Shown here: positions 10,434 through 23,300 of the stretch, piece after piece
Layout: each line of letters starts with the position of its first letter
Numbering within the stretch: position 1 is the stretch's first letter
Made by a program: the position numbers and the translations under genes
The notes under the pieces: generated by a model
Databases searched by the model: none
Told to the model about the DNA's origin: nothing
The model's input: the letters and a program-made list of their open reading frames with translations, nothing else
Assembly: GCA_022606135.1 (NCBI GenBank)
Contig: JABYQN010000002.1
Coordinates: 744,001-808,000 of the forward strand
Reading direction: 5' to 3'
Length of the DNA stretch: 64,000 bases
DNA from: Fomes fomentarius
Lineage: Eukaryota > Basidiomycota > Agaricomycetes > Polyporales > Polyporaceae

Positions 10434-12150
10434 CTGTGCAAGTGGTTTGGTAAATGGTATTATCGGAATATCGGACTTACCTCGCCGACGTCAAATTGGC
10501 ATCGCTATTCAAGGTACAGTTGCACCCGAGTGCACGGAGCGCACGACATGTGCATCAAGAGACAAATAGTCATCGACGCCCACCGGTGCATAGTCCATTC
10601 TCACACGTGCGCGAACAAGGACTGGCTCCCTGCTTAGCCATGGTTCACCGTGGCGTGACTACCTAATATCTAAGACTCAAGATATATGTTTTTGGATAAG
10701 TAGTGCTGTCACAACAGTCTAATGGGAGGATATTCACCGTTGGTAGGGGACACTTTCTTATATATGGGCTAGTAGATCTGGTACTTCATAAGGCGGGATT
10801 CACTGACTGTTGACAAAGATATCAATAAGAGAAAGACTGCACTTCGAGGAAGCATACGGGCAAAGCAAGGGAATAGTGGACTGCAGCACACAGGCGTGTG
10901 TGTGACTTGTGCCACGACCACGGCGGGCAACGAAGTGGGAACCAGCAACTGATCACCTACTTACTTTCGTTCATCTATCTTCTCGTCGCACATCAATGTA
11001 TTGTTGAGGGATGACGACGCCACCAGCTGATGGTCATGGGTGTCACACCTGGACCACAAGATCGAGCGTCGACATTACATTTGTCCTCCATTCATTTGAA
11101 CCGAATTCACCGACGGCGGTATCACATCCAGATGGAATATCACTACCGCTGGGACCTGTTGCGCGGCTAGATGACAGCTAGACCGTGAAAGAGCAATACA
11201 GAATCTTAATTGATGAAAGGCCGCGCTCAGCACTGAGGACCCGACACGTCCAAGTACTGTCCAGGCCGTTCACGAGTATAATCGTGTTGAACACGTCCCT
11301 CGTGCGCTCCGTGTATACGTAGTCCAGCAGAATAGTCGTGTGATCAGGCCACCAGTGGGTGGGCGGGGCGAGCTGGAGATCATTGAGAGCGTGTCCGAGT
11401 CCTCGGTGCCAGTGAGTCGCGCGACAACATCAACAGTCTTGAGGCGGTCATCCAGTCTCCCGACCGAGAGACAAGTATGATGCTGGAAACAGAGTCAGGA
11501 CGACTTGTTCCATCAATGCCACCGTTTCCGCCGTCTAGCAAGGATAGATTTCGCAAAGGGGGGATTTGAGAGGATGAACCGACACAGTGATGGGTATTAG
11601 GAGATGTCCGGAGTCGACGAGCCTGAGCTCCGGTAGTCCCAATGGATTGTTGCCCTCAGAATGTGGATGTATAGCCGCGTCGTACCCCAGAGTGTCGCAC
11701 ATGCTATGATGATTCCCGCAGGAGTATGAGCTAGTTGATTTGTCGCATGTCCGCAGACCAGGTGCTGCCTGAAAATATACGATGTCGAGTTTTGCAGATT
11801 AAACCCGGAGTCGTACTACCACACGTGGGTCTCCGGTCCGTCTTCCGAACGCGCCCACAAGCGCAGCGCGCGAAGCCACACAAAGTACAAACAAATCGTT
11901 GGTCCGTGCGCGGGGATGTTGGTATATGAGGCATGCCCAAGCGACGTAACAACTCATACTTACCTTGATGGCACAAGCCCCTTCATGTACCTGGGTTTGT
12001 GGGCCGTGGGGGCCTCTCATAGCACGGCGACCTTGTCCTCAGGGGGACCTTGCGGTTTGTATGGGCTTCGGCTCATGCACCGTCTCAATATTTTCCTGTC
12101 CTGCTTCGGCCCTCGGGCTGGGCAGGCCATTTTTTTGGTCTCTAGGTGCT

Positions 12151-12166
12151 CCTAACCCTAACCCTA
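12151..12166 (+). repeat. Telomere-like CCCTAA tract
   Basis: CCTAACCCTAACCCTAG gives just over two copies of the hexamer found in most fungal telomeres. It is too short to be a telomere and may be chance or an interstitial trace. Confidence 0.5.
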
Positions 12167-12954
12167 GTGTACCCGGCTCAGAAATATATATCTGCTAATA
12201 CAATGTGAACGCCTTCAGTGTTTCGATATCTTGTTCTTAACCGCAGTTCTCTGTCTCGCAGTCACGTCATTTATATCTCCTCAAGAAACCAGGAGTGCTA
12301 TCTTTGCGTTCCCGCAACAAGGAACCTGATGTCAACTCCGTCAAGACATTGATGGTCTTCGCAACAGTCTTTCAAGCTACTACCTGGAAGGCCCAGGCTC
12401 AACACATGAGTCTATGCTACTTATTTGAAGCAAGTGTCCATTATCTCCTTGTGAATATCACTGACTCGATTTACTCCAAGGTTACAGTCGTAGTAATATG
12501 ACTACTTGCTATCACAACCCTCGGGATTGGATCTGGTGGTAATGAAGCATGAGCTGTGTTATCAATAGAGTCTCGAAGAAAGTATCGTCCTCTTCCGAAG
12601 CTCCGCCCAGAGATCACTGTCTGACCTGTGGGTGTATTCAGTCTCCCCTAGGCAGATATTGGGCGGGCCTACTGACAAGTAGGATAGATGGCACGACAAG
12701 TCCCTAACCAGCGATCACTGACCCTAACCTATGTTCGGGTCCCGTCTAGCCGAACATTGCTTCCGAGAAGCTCGAGGACAATAGGCCTGAGTAGAGTAAC
12801 GCAATGTATGTTCTTTGGTGACTCAGCTACGCTAGCACAGCTACGTCACCTACGTCGAGTATGCTTCTAGAAGTACTCTGATACATATGGTAGAGCCCAC
12901 GGCAGAATATTTGCTTTCACACATCGAGGCTCTCTCTGTCCCCTTCCATCCAAA

Positions 12955-15173
12955 ATGTACCATAGGGCCCTACGCAATTCCGAGACCGTCGCCTCTATCG
13001 CATCTTACGCGTATTGGGGACGTAACATGCCTGACACACCTCTAGACCTCCGGACCGTCCTCGCATTCGCCCTGACATGCAGAGCCTTCCTCGAGCCCGC
13101 GCTCGACCAACTGTGGCGACGACAACTGAACCTCTTCAACCTCATCAAAACACTCCCAGAAGATGCCTGGGAGGCGTATGACGGCGAGTTCGTCGGTCCC
13201 GAGGGGCAAAGGCTGCGGTTGATCGTGCGTCTGCTCACTTCTCCATCCTTTCTTCAGCATCAATACTCGCGCTGCGTGCTGACACCACATTGGCTTTACA
13301 CGCTCCCACATAGAGGAACATCCGTGTGATCCTCCCGCAGGACTGGCCACGCTTCGACCATTATGCAGCAAAGATCCGTTGGCTGGGGTACGACCCACGC
13401 TCGCCTGGTCCGTTCGGCGATGCGCCACAGTCCCTTGAGCGCTGGCGCGACACCGGTGTACCGCTGTACACGTTGATGGCCCTCTGTGTGGTGCGGCTGC
13501 CGTTTGAATTGCTGCCAAACGTCCGCCATGTCCGGTGGACGACGCACGAGTTCTTGCAGGGGACATACAGTCACGTGTATATCTTCTTGAACCCGCCGCT
13601 CGTGTCGCTCAAGCTGGACTTTACGGTGTTGAAGATGGTGCTGGCTCCTCCGGATCCTGTGCCTGAACCGGAGGCAGAAGATGAGGGAAGCGAGGGCGAA
13701 GATAGTGACGACGAAGGTGGAGGGGAAGGCGAGGACGGCGAAGTTGACGGGGAAAACGCAGGAGGCGAACAAGTGCAGGATCCCGAGCCGCCACAACCTG
13801 AACCTCAGCCTCATCCCCAACAAGCACAAGAAGACCTCCCCGCACCATTCCCTAGTGTGCTGGAGGACGACGTATTCATCGAGTACACTCTCAAAGCCAT
13901 CCTCGAACAATGCCCGAATTGCTGCCACATCGAGATCATCGCTCCGCAAATGGAGTTCTATCACGAAGCCGTGGAACCGTTCATCCACTCCTCTTGCGCA
14001 CATACCATGCGCACCCTCTCGGCGAATGTCCATCGGTGGGCGGAGGACGACCTCGTATGCCTCGCTGGGCTGCGTGCGCTAAGGAAGACGCGTATATACG
14101 TCGGGGACGCGGACTGTGCGTGGATGAGCCGTGCACTCGAGGTTCTCGCGCCAGAACGTCCGTTCGCGAATGTTGTGGACCTGACGCTCGATGGAGTGGA
14201 GTTCGAGTGCTGTGCTGCATTCTTCATCCTCTGGGGGACGTGCCGCCTACAGAGGTTGAGGGTGGATTGCGAGAAGAGGCCGGGTGTGGAGGTCTTGAAG
14301 AATTTTGTTGCTACAATCGCTGCGTGCTGCTCGACCGAGACGTTGCGGGCGTTGGAGATCGCGGACAGCGCCCCTCCCCCGCCTCTCTCATCTGGTGATG
14401 TCGTCGCTTCAGGCATAGGCTCAGTACCCGCATATGCCGACGCCCTACTCCTGCTGACTGAGTTTACGGCTCTCCGCACCTTTTCGCTCGACCTCTCGGA
14501 TATGCGCTGGCTGGATGACCGTGCCCTCTCATCCATCGTCTGTTCCTGGCCGCACCTCGAAAGACTCTACTTCGGCTCCGCGCGTGGGTGGGGCGGACAT
14601 AAGTCCGCACTCACCTTCGTCGGACTGGCAAGCATCGTCCGCGCATGCCCACAACTTGAAGGTCTCGCTGCCTCCATCGACGCGACGGCTCCTATTTCTG
14701 GACTTGAGGAAGCTGCTGCTGGGTCGGGTGTGAAACTGGAGACGATGAACCTGTTGGATTCGTACGTAGGCGACGACATGGGGGAGGACCCGGTCGCGTG
14801 TGCAAGTGTTGCGCGACACCTCGTGGTGTTGTTCCCTGAGCTTGTGAGGGTGAGGGCGTGGACTAAGCCTGTAAATCCAGACGTGGATCGGGATGTGGAG
14901 ATGGGCGTGGAGGCTGGTGAATTGCCTCAGCATCAACCTGTCACACCTGCGCCTGCGCCTGCCGGTGCAGTGGACGAGCCCGCAGCGCAGGTAGGAGGAG
15001 TTGGGCCAGATACACAACCAGGGCTAGAAACGAATGTGCCGCACGTGGAGGAAGAGGAAGAGATGCGTTTGCCGGAGTGGCTCGTGTCTGCGGAGTTCTG
15101 GAGGACGGTCGAGAAGCAGGTTGCGACATATGCTCTTCTGCGTGACATGGACTTCCCGATGTACTTGTCTTGA
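12955..15173 (+). CDS. F-box / LRR-like hypothetical protein
   Basis: Exons 12955-13224 and 13314-15173 give 709 residues. The N-terminus (TPLDLRTVLAFALTCRAFLE, then DQLWRR) resembles the degenerate F-box of the large agaricomycete F-box families, which recruit substrates to SCF ubiquitin ligases. A strongly acidic low-complexity segment sits near residues 190-225 (GSEGEDSDDEGGGEGEDG). The rest has leucine-rich, weakly repeated segments such as LERLYFGSARGWGGHKSA and SIVRACPQLEGLAA, compatible with irregular LRRs. A second Pro/acidic low-complexity region lies near the C-terminus. Such genes form large, fast-evolving families, so no specific substrate can be given. The F-box assignment is by layout only. 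Confidence 0.7.
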
Positions 15174-15596
15174 GAGCTCAAAGTCTTGGACTCTATGTGG
15201 TGTCATGTAAGTCAGTACTAGTATAACACAACCGCCATGCCGCTCTTCAATTGGTAGGAGCAGCCGCTTATCGTCCCAGAATTCACAAGCTCGCTATCTT
15301 CTACTGCGACACTGTACGTGTACACTAGTATTCATGCGGCTTCTATATCTATATCGCACACTGAGCAGGATCGCCTTGAGTTCACACCGTACTAATATGG
15401 AAAGTCATAAGTCCACGAAAGGTATCTCAAGCGCCTGTGATGACGACATCAACGAAGTCGAGCGCCTACCTCGCCACCGTTCTTACACTCAGCCAGCAGC
15501 ATCATCACATGGCGCCCGTTCGTGTTCTTCCTTTGTACCGATTATAACCTTAACCAACCTTGAACTCCGACACGTGGTGCACGGCGTAGAACGTAG
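15174..15596. other. Intergenic region upstream of CMC4
   Basis: About 420 nt. It probably contains the unplaced first coding exon and promoter of CMC4. Candidate ATGs at 15397 and 15511 could not be joined unambiguously to the exon at 15597. Confidence 0.4.
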
Positions 15597-15876
15597 CAAA
15601 TCCACCATGTCAAGCTGAAGGTGGAACTTGACGCGCTCTACTACTACTTATGTGACATGCTTTCTAACGCTTTCCGCTGGGACAGCTTGCGCTCTTCAGT
15701 CATGCTTGAACAAGAACACTTACAACCCCGAGAAATGCGATGCTCATGTGCGCAATCTGTACAGGTGCTGCTGGTCTATGTACCAGCAGACGGACGGCAA
15801 GGGCGAGTCCACGGCGTGCCCGATGCAGAGCGTCGTCCGTCGGTGGTTGAAGAACCAAGGGGAAGATGTGTCTTGA
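15597..15876 (+). CDS. CMC4: CMC4-like twin-cysteine mitochondrial IMS protein, 5' end unresolved
   Basis: The coding segment 15597-15620 (NPPCQAE) splices to 15686-15876. The joined product contains PCQAEACALQSCLNKNTY, then KCDAHVRNLYRCC and STACP, the cysteine pattern of the CMC4/MTCP1 p8 family. These small proteins are oxidised by Mia40 in the mitochondrial intermembrane space; CMC4 is conserved but its task in respiratory biogenesis is not well defined. The second helix has a clean C-x9-C (KC to RC). The intron 15621-15685 has a good branch sequence (TTCTAAC) and acceptor. No in-frame ATG lies in the first segment, so an upstream exon bearing the start must exist, probably spliced to the AG just before 15597. 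Confidence 0.78.
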
Positions 15877-16630
15877 CGCTGTCTGAGCTTGGGTAGTAAG
15901 CTCAAGTCATGTCAGAATTTCTATGATTCATATTTGGTAAGTGGTACAAATCTACGAGAGCAATCGCTGCTAAGCGGCAGTGTTCGTCCAGTGCTGATAC
16001 TCATTCGTTCCGTGGCCCTAATTTATCACGTGCATCGGTGTTTCTTCCTTGGTAAGTCAGCTGTTCACATTGTTATAAGCTTCTATGAAAAACGTCGGCA
16101 TCGGCCATCGTAGGGAAGTCTTTCAGAACCGCACACTGCGCCAGTGCGTCCGAAGCTACATATCAGCCTTCCGAATCATAGCCTGGACGCAAAGCACTTT
16201 ACCAGTTCTAATCGGCTCTTACACCTTCCCGACAGACTTCGACAACACATCCACACATTTTCTCTTGTTCACTGATGAGCATGCATGCATGGGGGGAGTG
16301 GACGCTTTGACGCACTTTGCCCTCGAGACTGTACATGTACATAGTCGCAAGAAACCTCCCCCTTCAACCCACGCCACATACACGTCGATTGCAGTGAACG
16401 AGGCGTATGCATTGACTGCTGGTAATACATAAATTGTTCTTAGGCGATACAATGGTCTGAGTGCTACCTGCGAGGCTGTCAGAGAAGATACAGATGACAC
16501 CATCTCTAGTCCTATACAACGTCGACAAATCGAGTGTCTTTATCCCATCCCCTCTCCATCCTCACCAACAAACACCGCACCATCGTCGCCAGTGCCACCT
16601 GTACCGCCCAACCACCCATGCAGACGTCCT
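15877..16630. other. Convergent intergenic region
   Basis: About 750 nt between the 3' ends of CMC4 and the minus-strand F-box gene. Open frames here have no recognisable protein features. Nothing else is seen. Confidence 0.5.
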
Positions 16631-19171
16631 TCATTCATAACACAGAATGAAGATCTTCCCATCGCGCACGGAGATGATGATCGCACCCTGCGACTGGTCG
16701 ATGTTGATGGTCTCGACCGTATCCAGATCCAGCTCCGGCGGGATCTCCAGCGTGTGCACGACGCCCTCGAGCGAGTGTGCCGCGCTCCCGTTCTCCGACC
16801 CATACGTCATCTCGTCCCGGTCGTGCGTCACGGGCGGGAACGTGACGAACCGCAGCCGCTTCTCGTCGCGCTCTTCGTCCGGCGGGAACACGAACTCAAT
16901 CCACACCGCGTGGCCAAAGTCGACCGCCATGAGCGGCCGCGGCCGCTCCGACGACCCGTCCGGGTCCAAGTCGTCCTCGACCCCATCCAGCACACACACA
17001 ACCTCGAACGGGTCCGAGACATACCAGAGGCGCATCATCGACGACTCGGCGCCCCGAAGCCGCTGCGGCTGCTCGTCGGCGTCGGCGTCGGCATCGGCGT
17101 CGGGGGGCGTGTCCCCGTTCCAGTCTTCGGAAGTCGTGGATGACGAGGCGGAGGAGAGCGACGTGGTCGGGCTGTGTTTCGTACGCATGCGTTGGGGCGA
17201 CGGGAATCCGTCGGCGTGGACTTCGACTGTGGGCGGTGGCGTGTTCCCATGTGCATCCGCAACAGCTTTTGCAGCCGCCACCGGGATCTGGTCGAGGTCG
17301 TCTGCCTCGATGAGCGGCACCTTGAAGTAGTGTTGCGCGAGGACGTATCTCGTCCGGTGCGTCTCGGGCTCGTGGTCAGCAAGGAGAACAACTGTACAAC
17401 TGAGGCGCGGGACAGACGCGAGCGTTGGCCACCACTGTCTGACGAAGTGCGCGCTCTCTGGGTACCAAGGCGGGTATGGGAATGGGTTACCATCGGCAAC
17501 GGTGCCCGAGTCGTCATCCTCGCCGTCTCCGTTAGGGTTATGATTGTGGGCGTGGACGTGAGCGCCTGCATGTATGTGGCCTCCGTGCCCATGTCCGTTT
17601 CCGTTCACTTGGGGCGGCCCTGCGTTTCCCTGCGGCTCCTCATCTGGGACGATAATGACCGATGCAGGCGTGCTCGACCGTGTAACGGGCGGGAAGATGA
17701 ACGGTGCCGACATGGTCGTCGTGGGGCCGAGGCGCTCCGATATGCTAGGTGTGAAGCTGCTAGCAGTCAATGACGGCCGAAGGTGTCGCTGCAGGACGGG
17801 GATGGGGTAGAAGTACTGGTGCGCGATATCGCTCTCCTCGGAGTGGATCACGATCTGCTCCTTGTAGAGAATACATGACCAGTTCGAGGACATTGACTGC
17901 GATAAACGAAATCAGACAATTTGGCGCGAAAGTGGGAAAGTGGACGTACACATTCGATGGTGGTGTCAATGAAGACGTATTCCTCCTTGTCCCAGTCGAG
18001 TAGCGCGTACAGCCCAATCGTGTTCGAGCTAGAGACCCACACGAATGCGGAAAGCAGCCGCGAAGATGGATCGAGCAGGAACACGTTCATGACCACCCCG
18101 ATCGTCTTGAACGTTGCGAGCTCGGAGAACTTGGGCTCACCCTCTTCCGGAAACTCCAGCTTCATCAGCACGAACTCCATAACGCGGTCGTCGAACCTGC
18201 TCGTAGCGTAAACAGTCAACCCAATCGTCTCGCCCCGCCATCATGGATACTCACGACCGCTGCAGGACCTTGGCCATAGTGAAGAACACCGTCCTGATGT
18301 CGAACTCCACCCGGCACTTCCACAGCTCCCACCGCTCTTGCGGGTCCCATTCTGCCAGACATACGTCGCGATGCACGTCCCAGCAGACGACCTTCCCGCT
18401 CTTCGTCGCACAGAGACTGTAGCTAGAGGTGATGGGAGATAGCCAATCGACTTCCTCGTTCGGCGGGGCACTGATGACCTTGTACCATGACCTTGTACCA
18501 CTCCCTGAGCCGTCCGGGGGGTTAAGGTATGGGGAGTTTCTTGAGGGTCGGGGACCGCGGGAGAGCCAGGCACCCTCTAATCGAGTCGCCTGGTTGACCG
18601 CCTCTATTAGCTGTTCATCTGTCAGATCGGATAAACGTTGGAAACCATGGAGGGGGAGAGCGCGACATCGTTTGAGGAGGGCGGTCGCAAGATTACGGTA
18701 GACGGGGCGGGTGGTCGAAAACGCGTGCAAAGCTTTGCAAGACTGTAGAAATGGAGTAAGTGAGCGGTTCCCGGTATCGGGCGGTCGAGGTGCGCGCGTA
18801 GGCATGTGCAGCGTGGCTTCATATAACAACACAACACGCTCTGGGAGATATCCGCCATCCGCCACAGCTCCAACGCCGCCAAAACGATAGAATGACCAAC
18901 GAACAGAGACTCCAGATGGCCAGGATGGTTGTTACCTGGGCGGAAGTCCCATGAGACGAAGTCCTCGGGAGTGCCGAAGGAAGAAGAGGGTCTCTGGTGT
19001 GGAAACGGTGGCTCGGCAATCGAAAAAAGACACGACGCTTACCAGCTGGAGAGTGTAGATGTCGTGTAATTCTAGATGGCGTGCAATGTTGAGAAGGAGA
19101 TCGTATGGCAAGGTTGCGAGGGATATCATGTCCGAGGAGGTATCGCCTGGTTCGTACGTGTGCGTAGACAT
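16631..19171 (-). CDS. F-box domain protein
   Basis: Exons 19043-19171, 18255-18742, 17950-18199 and 16631-17896 (minus strand) give 710 residues with phase-consistent junctions. The N-terminal F-box reads LATLPYDLLLNIARHLELHD, then IYTLQL joined to SCKALHAF across the first intron. It should bind Skp1 in an SCF ubiquitin ligase. Downstream are beta-propeller-like strands (SYSLCATKSGKVVCWDVHRD, FIDTTIEC), which is common in agaricomycete F-box proteins, so a WD-like substrate domain is possible. A His/Gly-rich stretch (GHGHGGHIHAGAHVHAHNH) and an Asp-Ala repeat encoded by a GTCGGC-type hexanucleotide run (about 17071-17102) lie in the C-terminal half. The first intron (300 nt) is unusually long for this region. 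The start at 19171 is the only ATG before the F-box. Confidence 0.83.
17071..17102 (-). repeat. Coding hexanucleotide repeat (Asp-Ala)n
   Basis: A near-perfect run of GTCGGC/ATCGGC units on the plus strand encodes DADADADADE in the F-box protein on the minus strand. It is a likely site of length variation. Confidence 0.7.
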
Positions 19172-19951
19172 GCCAGATGGGGCCGCAGCTTCAATTTCTA
19201 CACCCGCGCGTCGTGACGGTGAGTTAAAGAACAAAGCAGAGAGAACAAGGGGCTTGGGGGTCGAGGGTAGGATGTGGGAGAGGACAAGTCCTCACGCCGC
19301 GGCTGGAGCCTTTGCGCGCGCGAGCTTAGATGAATTTCGGGCCGCAATTGGATCGGCAACTTCCGACCATTCTCTCTCTCTGCACACAATTTGCACTTTT
19401 TCTCGACGAGCTGAGGTTGACGTTCAGGAATAAGGAATGATGAATGCTGAGAGCTCGCCGATGAAGTTATGGTACCGATTCAGTGGCTGAACAAGCATAG
19501 ATGTTCGCCTGGAAGTTGGTGGCTACTAACGCCCATATCAACGATCTATAAAATCCTTTGGTGCGAGACATCGACCCGAGGCCGTTCATTTGCGAGTGCA
19601 CGCAGTTCGCCATAATAATCCCGTGTCCGAAGGACTTGAATAGTATCGCCAGCGACCGTCTCGTCCTATTGAAGGGATCGCTGATCATGGCGGTCAAAAG
19701 GGCAGGTAGCTCCCACGGTCCATCACTTCGCAGTTTGCAGACATCATCTCGAGGTTTAACACTTTACATATACCTTTACAGTGCCCTCGCATCCTCAACT
19801 GTTTGTACTCTCCATCCAGACGACGACCCCGTCGCGCAACAATACCAGAACGCCCGCCACGAACAGTCACCCGGGTAGTCAGTCGCGGGAGGCTGCCTAT
19901 ATATGGTCATACGGGATCTGTAGCTACAACGAGTCGCTGGCGGATGCATAG
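19172..19951. other. Divergent intergenic region
   Basis: About 780 nt between the F-box gene start and the open frame of the RhoGAP gene. It should hold both promoters, and perhaps the first coding exon of the RhoGAP gene (an ATG at 19687 followed closely by a GTAGCT donor is one option). No other feature is seen. Confidence 0.45.
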
Positions 19952-20347
19952 CTGAGTTCCTCCCAGCCACGTCCACGAAAGGTACGCAGCCCACAGCTCT
20001 CGCGACGTGCCCAAACGGAGCGTACGCCTACAGATAGATACCCCCGAAAGACTCGTCCCCACTCACGATATTCCCGCCCGATCTCGCAGCATACACCTAC
20101 ACTCTTTCACCTCCACCTCTTCTCTGGCGCCCCGCCCTTCACTAGTCGCCACGTTCATTCCCCATCCTATGGCCCCCCGTCGGTCTACGTCCAACAATCT
20201 CTGCCCCCGGAGCCGTCTCCCTCGTCTCCCGCGAGCTTCCTGGGCACCCCGCGCTCGACCTCGCCCTCAGCCGGCTTCACCCAGATCTTCACCAAGCCCA
20301 CCAAATGGTTCAATCGCTCCAACTCGGGCGGTGTAGGCCGCTCGTCC

Positions 20348-23300
20348 ATGACCGCAAGCGAGCCGCGTTCCAGCACGAGCTCGACGCGCAAACATAAGAT
20401 ATCTCACCCGACCGACCCTCGGCCCATCCTAGACAGCCTCGTACCACCGAATCGAGGAGCATTGGGCATGCACGCCGCCAGCAGGTGAGTGGTCGTTCCC
20501 TTTGGCTGCTGTGCGCCCTTGATCGTCTTCGTATGTGCTCCAGTACCCACTGCGGCCGCTCGAGTATGGATTGCCGGGGAGACCGCGCTTCGCGCCCGCC
20601 CGGCGATCCTCACTCCGGTGTGTTCACTGCCAGGGCTAGGACAGTTTGAGTCCTTGTCGCTATCTGTCCTGACACCTATCACGTGCATTGTCTCCATTTT
20701 CTTCCATCATTGCTCGGAGATTCGAGTCCCCATGTGCAGTTGCAGTGGGTCGCGTCTATGCGCTGCGAATAGAGCGGCCTCAGGTTTGCACACTTGATTT
20801 CGCGTCGTGACAGTTGCCCGTGATGCTGTTCTAGATGATGAACACAGGTGTATCACTTGTCGCTAGTGCCGTCGCGATGTGCTGAATAGCCATTGTGAAC
20901 TGCTTGTGTCCTATGTGGGACCGTTTGGAGATTGGTGCGGTGCGGTCAGTGACTTCAGTTGCACGCGTCGTCGTGTGGCAATAATTCCTCTATTGAGTTA
21001 CAGTGCTACATCACACTTGAAGAAGCGAAGTACTCACTTTGTGATTTTGCTGGGAAGGACCATTTGTTGTTCGCATCGGAAGGTGTCTACTATAATCACT
21101 TCTTGAAGGATTCGGCTTGAATCTGTTGATGAAGAAGCCCCTTGCTTGTGGATGTCATCATGTGTTCTCCACAATTTGCTTAAAATGCTGCGCATAATCT
21201 TCTGTGGTGTTGTTTTTTCGGGGGGTTCGCGTGTCCTATCAGACCTATGTACTGATCCCACACCATCCCAGGTCCGTCGCAGACTTGTCTCTAGCAAGGA
21301 CCGCCACCGCTCTTCCCGAGTCTCGGCCACTGGGGTTCCGAACTCCGTCTTCGCCTTCGCAACCACAGGTTTCACAAGGTGGCCTAGGCGACCTACGCGC
21401 GCTGTCTCGCAAGCCATGGTCGAAGTCAGCCGACGATCTTTCCAAGATGTCTCCGTCCACGAGCCCGAAGCTTACACCCATTGACACCAGTCTGCACCAG
21501 AAGATCAAGACTTACCGAAGCGACAGCGTCAGCAGTAGCGTTGCTCCTTCATCTTCTCCGGTCCCTTCTCCGTCTGCCGCGTCTTTCAATATGAACTATC
21601 CCTTCCCCGTAATATCAGCTGAACTCTCCACTTCACCACCAAAGAACATCTCCCGTCTTGGTCCCCCTACATCCACCCACGGGTCGCCCATCACCCCTCC
21701 CTTGACGCCCGCTTCTTCTACCTCTTCACATGTACACTCTCGCTCACACTCTTTCACCCCTCGCCTCCCATCCAAGCTCTCTGCACAGAAGTCCGGGCTG
21801 ATGCCTCCCAGTCCCAAACGCAAAGGCTCGGCATCCTCAGAATCTGAGGCTCGCGACAAGGGCTCTGCAGGGAGTGGTGCATCCGGCCGCTCCCCATTCC
21901 CGTTCGGCTTCGGGGGTGGCAACGTCAAAACCTCGCCATCCGTCATCAGCATCCCCGACGGGCAGGTGAGCCAGGGACCCTCCTCCCCGACGTTGCTTGC
22001 TCCCCCAACCATCATCGAGCCCGACAACAACGGCGATGACAACAATAAGCGCGCCTCGCAGATGGTGCACCACTCCGGGTTCATTAATCGTATGACAGAC
22101 TTCTCGCCCTCGATGCTCAACAACCGCGCGCACCAGGCGTACATGGCCGGCGCTCCCCCAGCGGTACTGGTGAAAGGGTGGAAGCCGTTCAAGCTTGTGC
22201 TCAAGGGCTCGAAGCTGTATTTCTACAAGCCCCCGAGCGACCGTACTGCGGGTATCCGCGAGCTCTTCCCAACGGAGCTCGTGTCGGTGCTTGAGATGGA
22301 GACGGGCAATGCAGAGCTCGGTGTGGACATCCATGACGCCGAGATAGATATGGGCGGACGCGGCGGCGGGAAGGGTAAGGAGAGGGAGGAACTGCGCAGA
22401 CGGAGGGCATACTGGGGTCGTGGGACCCATCCGTCACTTGTGGTAGGAAACGGGATCGAGAGGGGGTCGACGGAGGCCATCGTACACGAAGCTGTCTTCG
22501 CGACCACTTTTGCCGTACCGCAGGCCGATCCGTCGGGCACTGCTGCAGAGGGCGACGGTGACATCCAAAGCTCGTTCAGTTCCAGGTACAAGCCAGAATG
22601 GCGGGACTTCGCTGCTGCGGTCCTGTTCGCGCTGCCCGTGCTAGCAGGTCAGGCTGCGTTTGAGACTGAGTTCTACAGGAGTGCGTCGAACCTCGTCAAC
22701 GGTGCGGACGACGCTTTGAGAGGGGAGGAGGTCAAGAGGGTCGAATGGCTCGCGGCGCAGTACCTCGACTACCACGGGGCACCTGCGAACCAGGAAGCAT
22801 GGGACTCGTGGTGCAAAGAGACGATCGCCTCTAACGTTTCACCAGCTTCTGTGGCCTCCACGCTTGCTACATCCAAGCTTTCCGGCGACTCAGCCTCTGC
22901 GGATCCTGGTTCGGCTTCCCCCTCACAGTCGGGGCCCGGGACCGAAGAAACGTCTCCGAACCTGGGCACGTTCTCGCCACGACCGAGCGACAGTAGGATG
23001 CAGTCTATCGTCGAAGCTCTCGGCGAGAACAAGCCACCCCCGCCTACAGCCTTCTCCCCAGATGCGCTCCGAAACGCGCTCGAGGAAGAAGGCCTCTCCC
23101 GCGACATCCTCCTCAGTCTTGACCCGGCACTTATCGCACGCTCGCTGTTCGTATTCCAGAAGGGTGCGTTTCAGAAACTGCCAGACAAGTTTTTCGCCGA
23201 CGCCGTCGGCTGCTGCTGCTCGCAAGACTCCGCCGCGAAGTCGCCCGCCCCCTTCCTCCTGCCCTTCCTTGGCAGCGACGAGTGGCCACATTGGTTGACG

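Larger units (their letters stand above)
9860..12954. other. 3 kb gene-poor block
   Basis: No convincing intact gene, tRNA or transposon was found between the secreted-protein gene and the F-box/LRR-like gene. It contains the promoter of the minus-strand gene at its left end, a possible minus-strand remnant at 10203-10433, and a short telomere-like CCTAACCCTAACCCTAG at 12151-12166. Codon-like structure is otherwise absent. It may be a decayed insertion, but no terminal or target-site repeats were recognised. Confidence 0.45.

Noticed and set aside
12151..12166. Chromosome end or internal telomere
   Set aside because: Only just over two hexamers, with ordinary genes on both sides.
16085..16432. 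Plus-strand 115-residue open frame between CMC4 and the F-box gene
   Set aside because: No splice, motif or codon-bias support; lies in a convergent intergenic region.
20168..20336. ATG at 20168 (MAPRRSTSNN) as the RhoGAP start
   Set aside because: Its frame differs from the one that joins the large second exon; the correct frame reads YGPPSVYVQQSLPPEPSPSS across the same bases.
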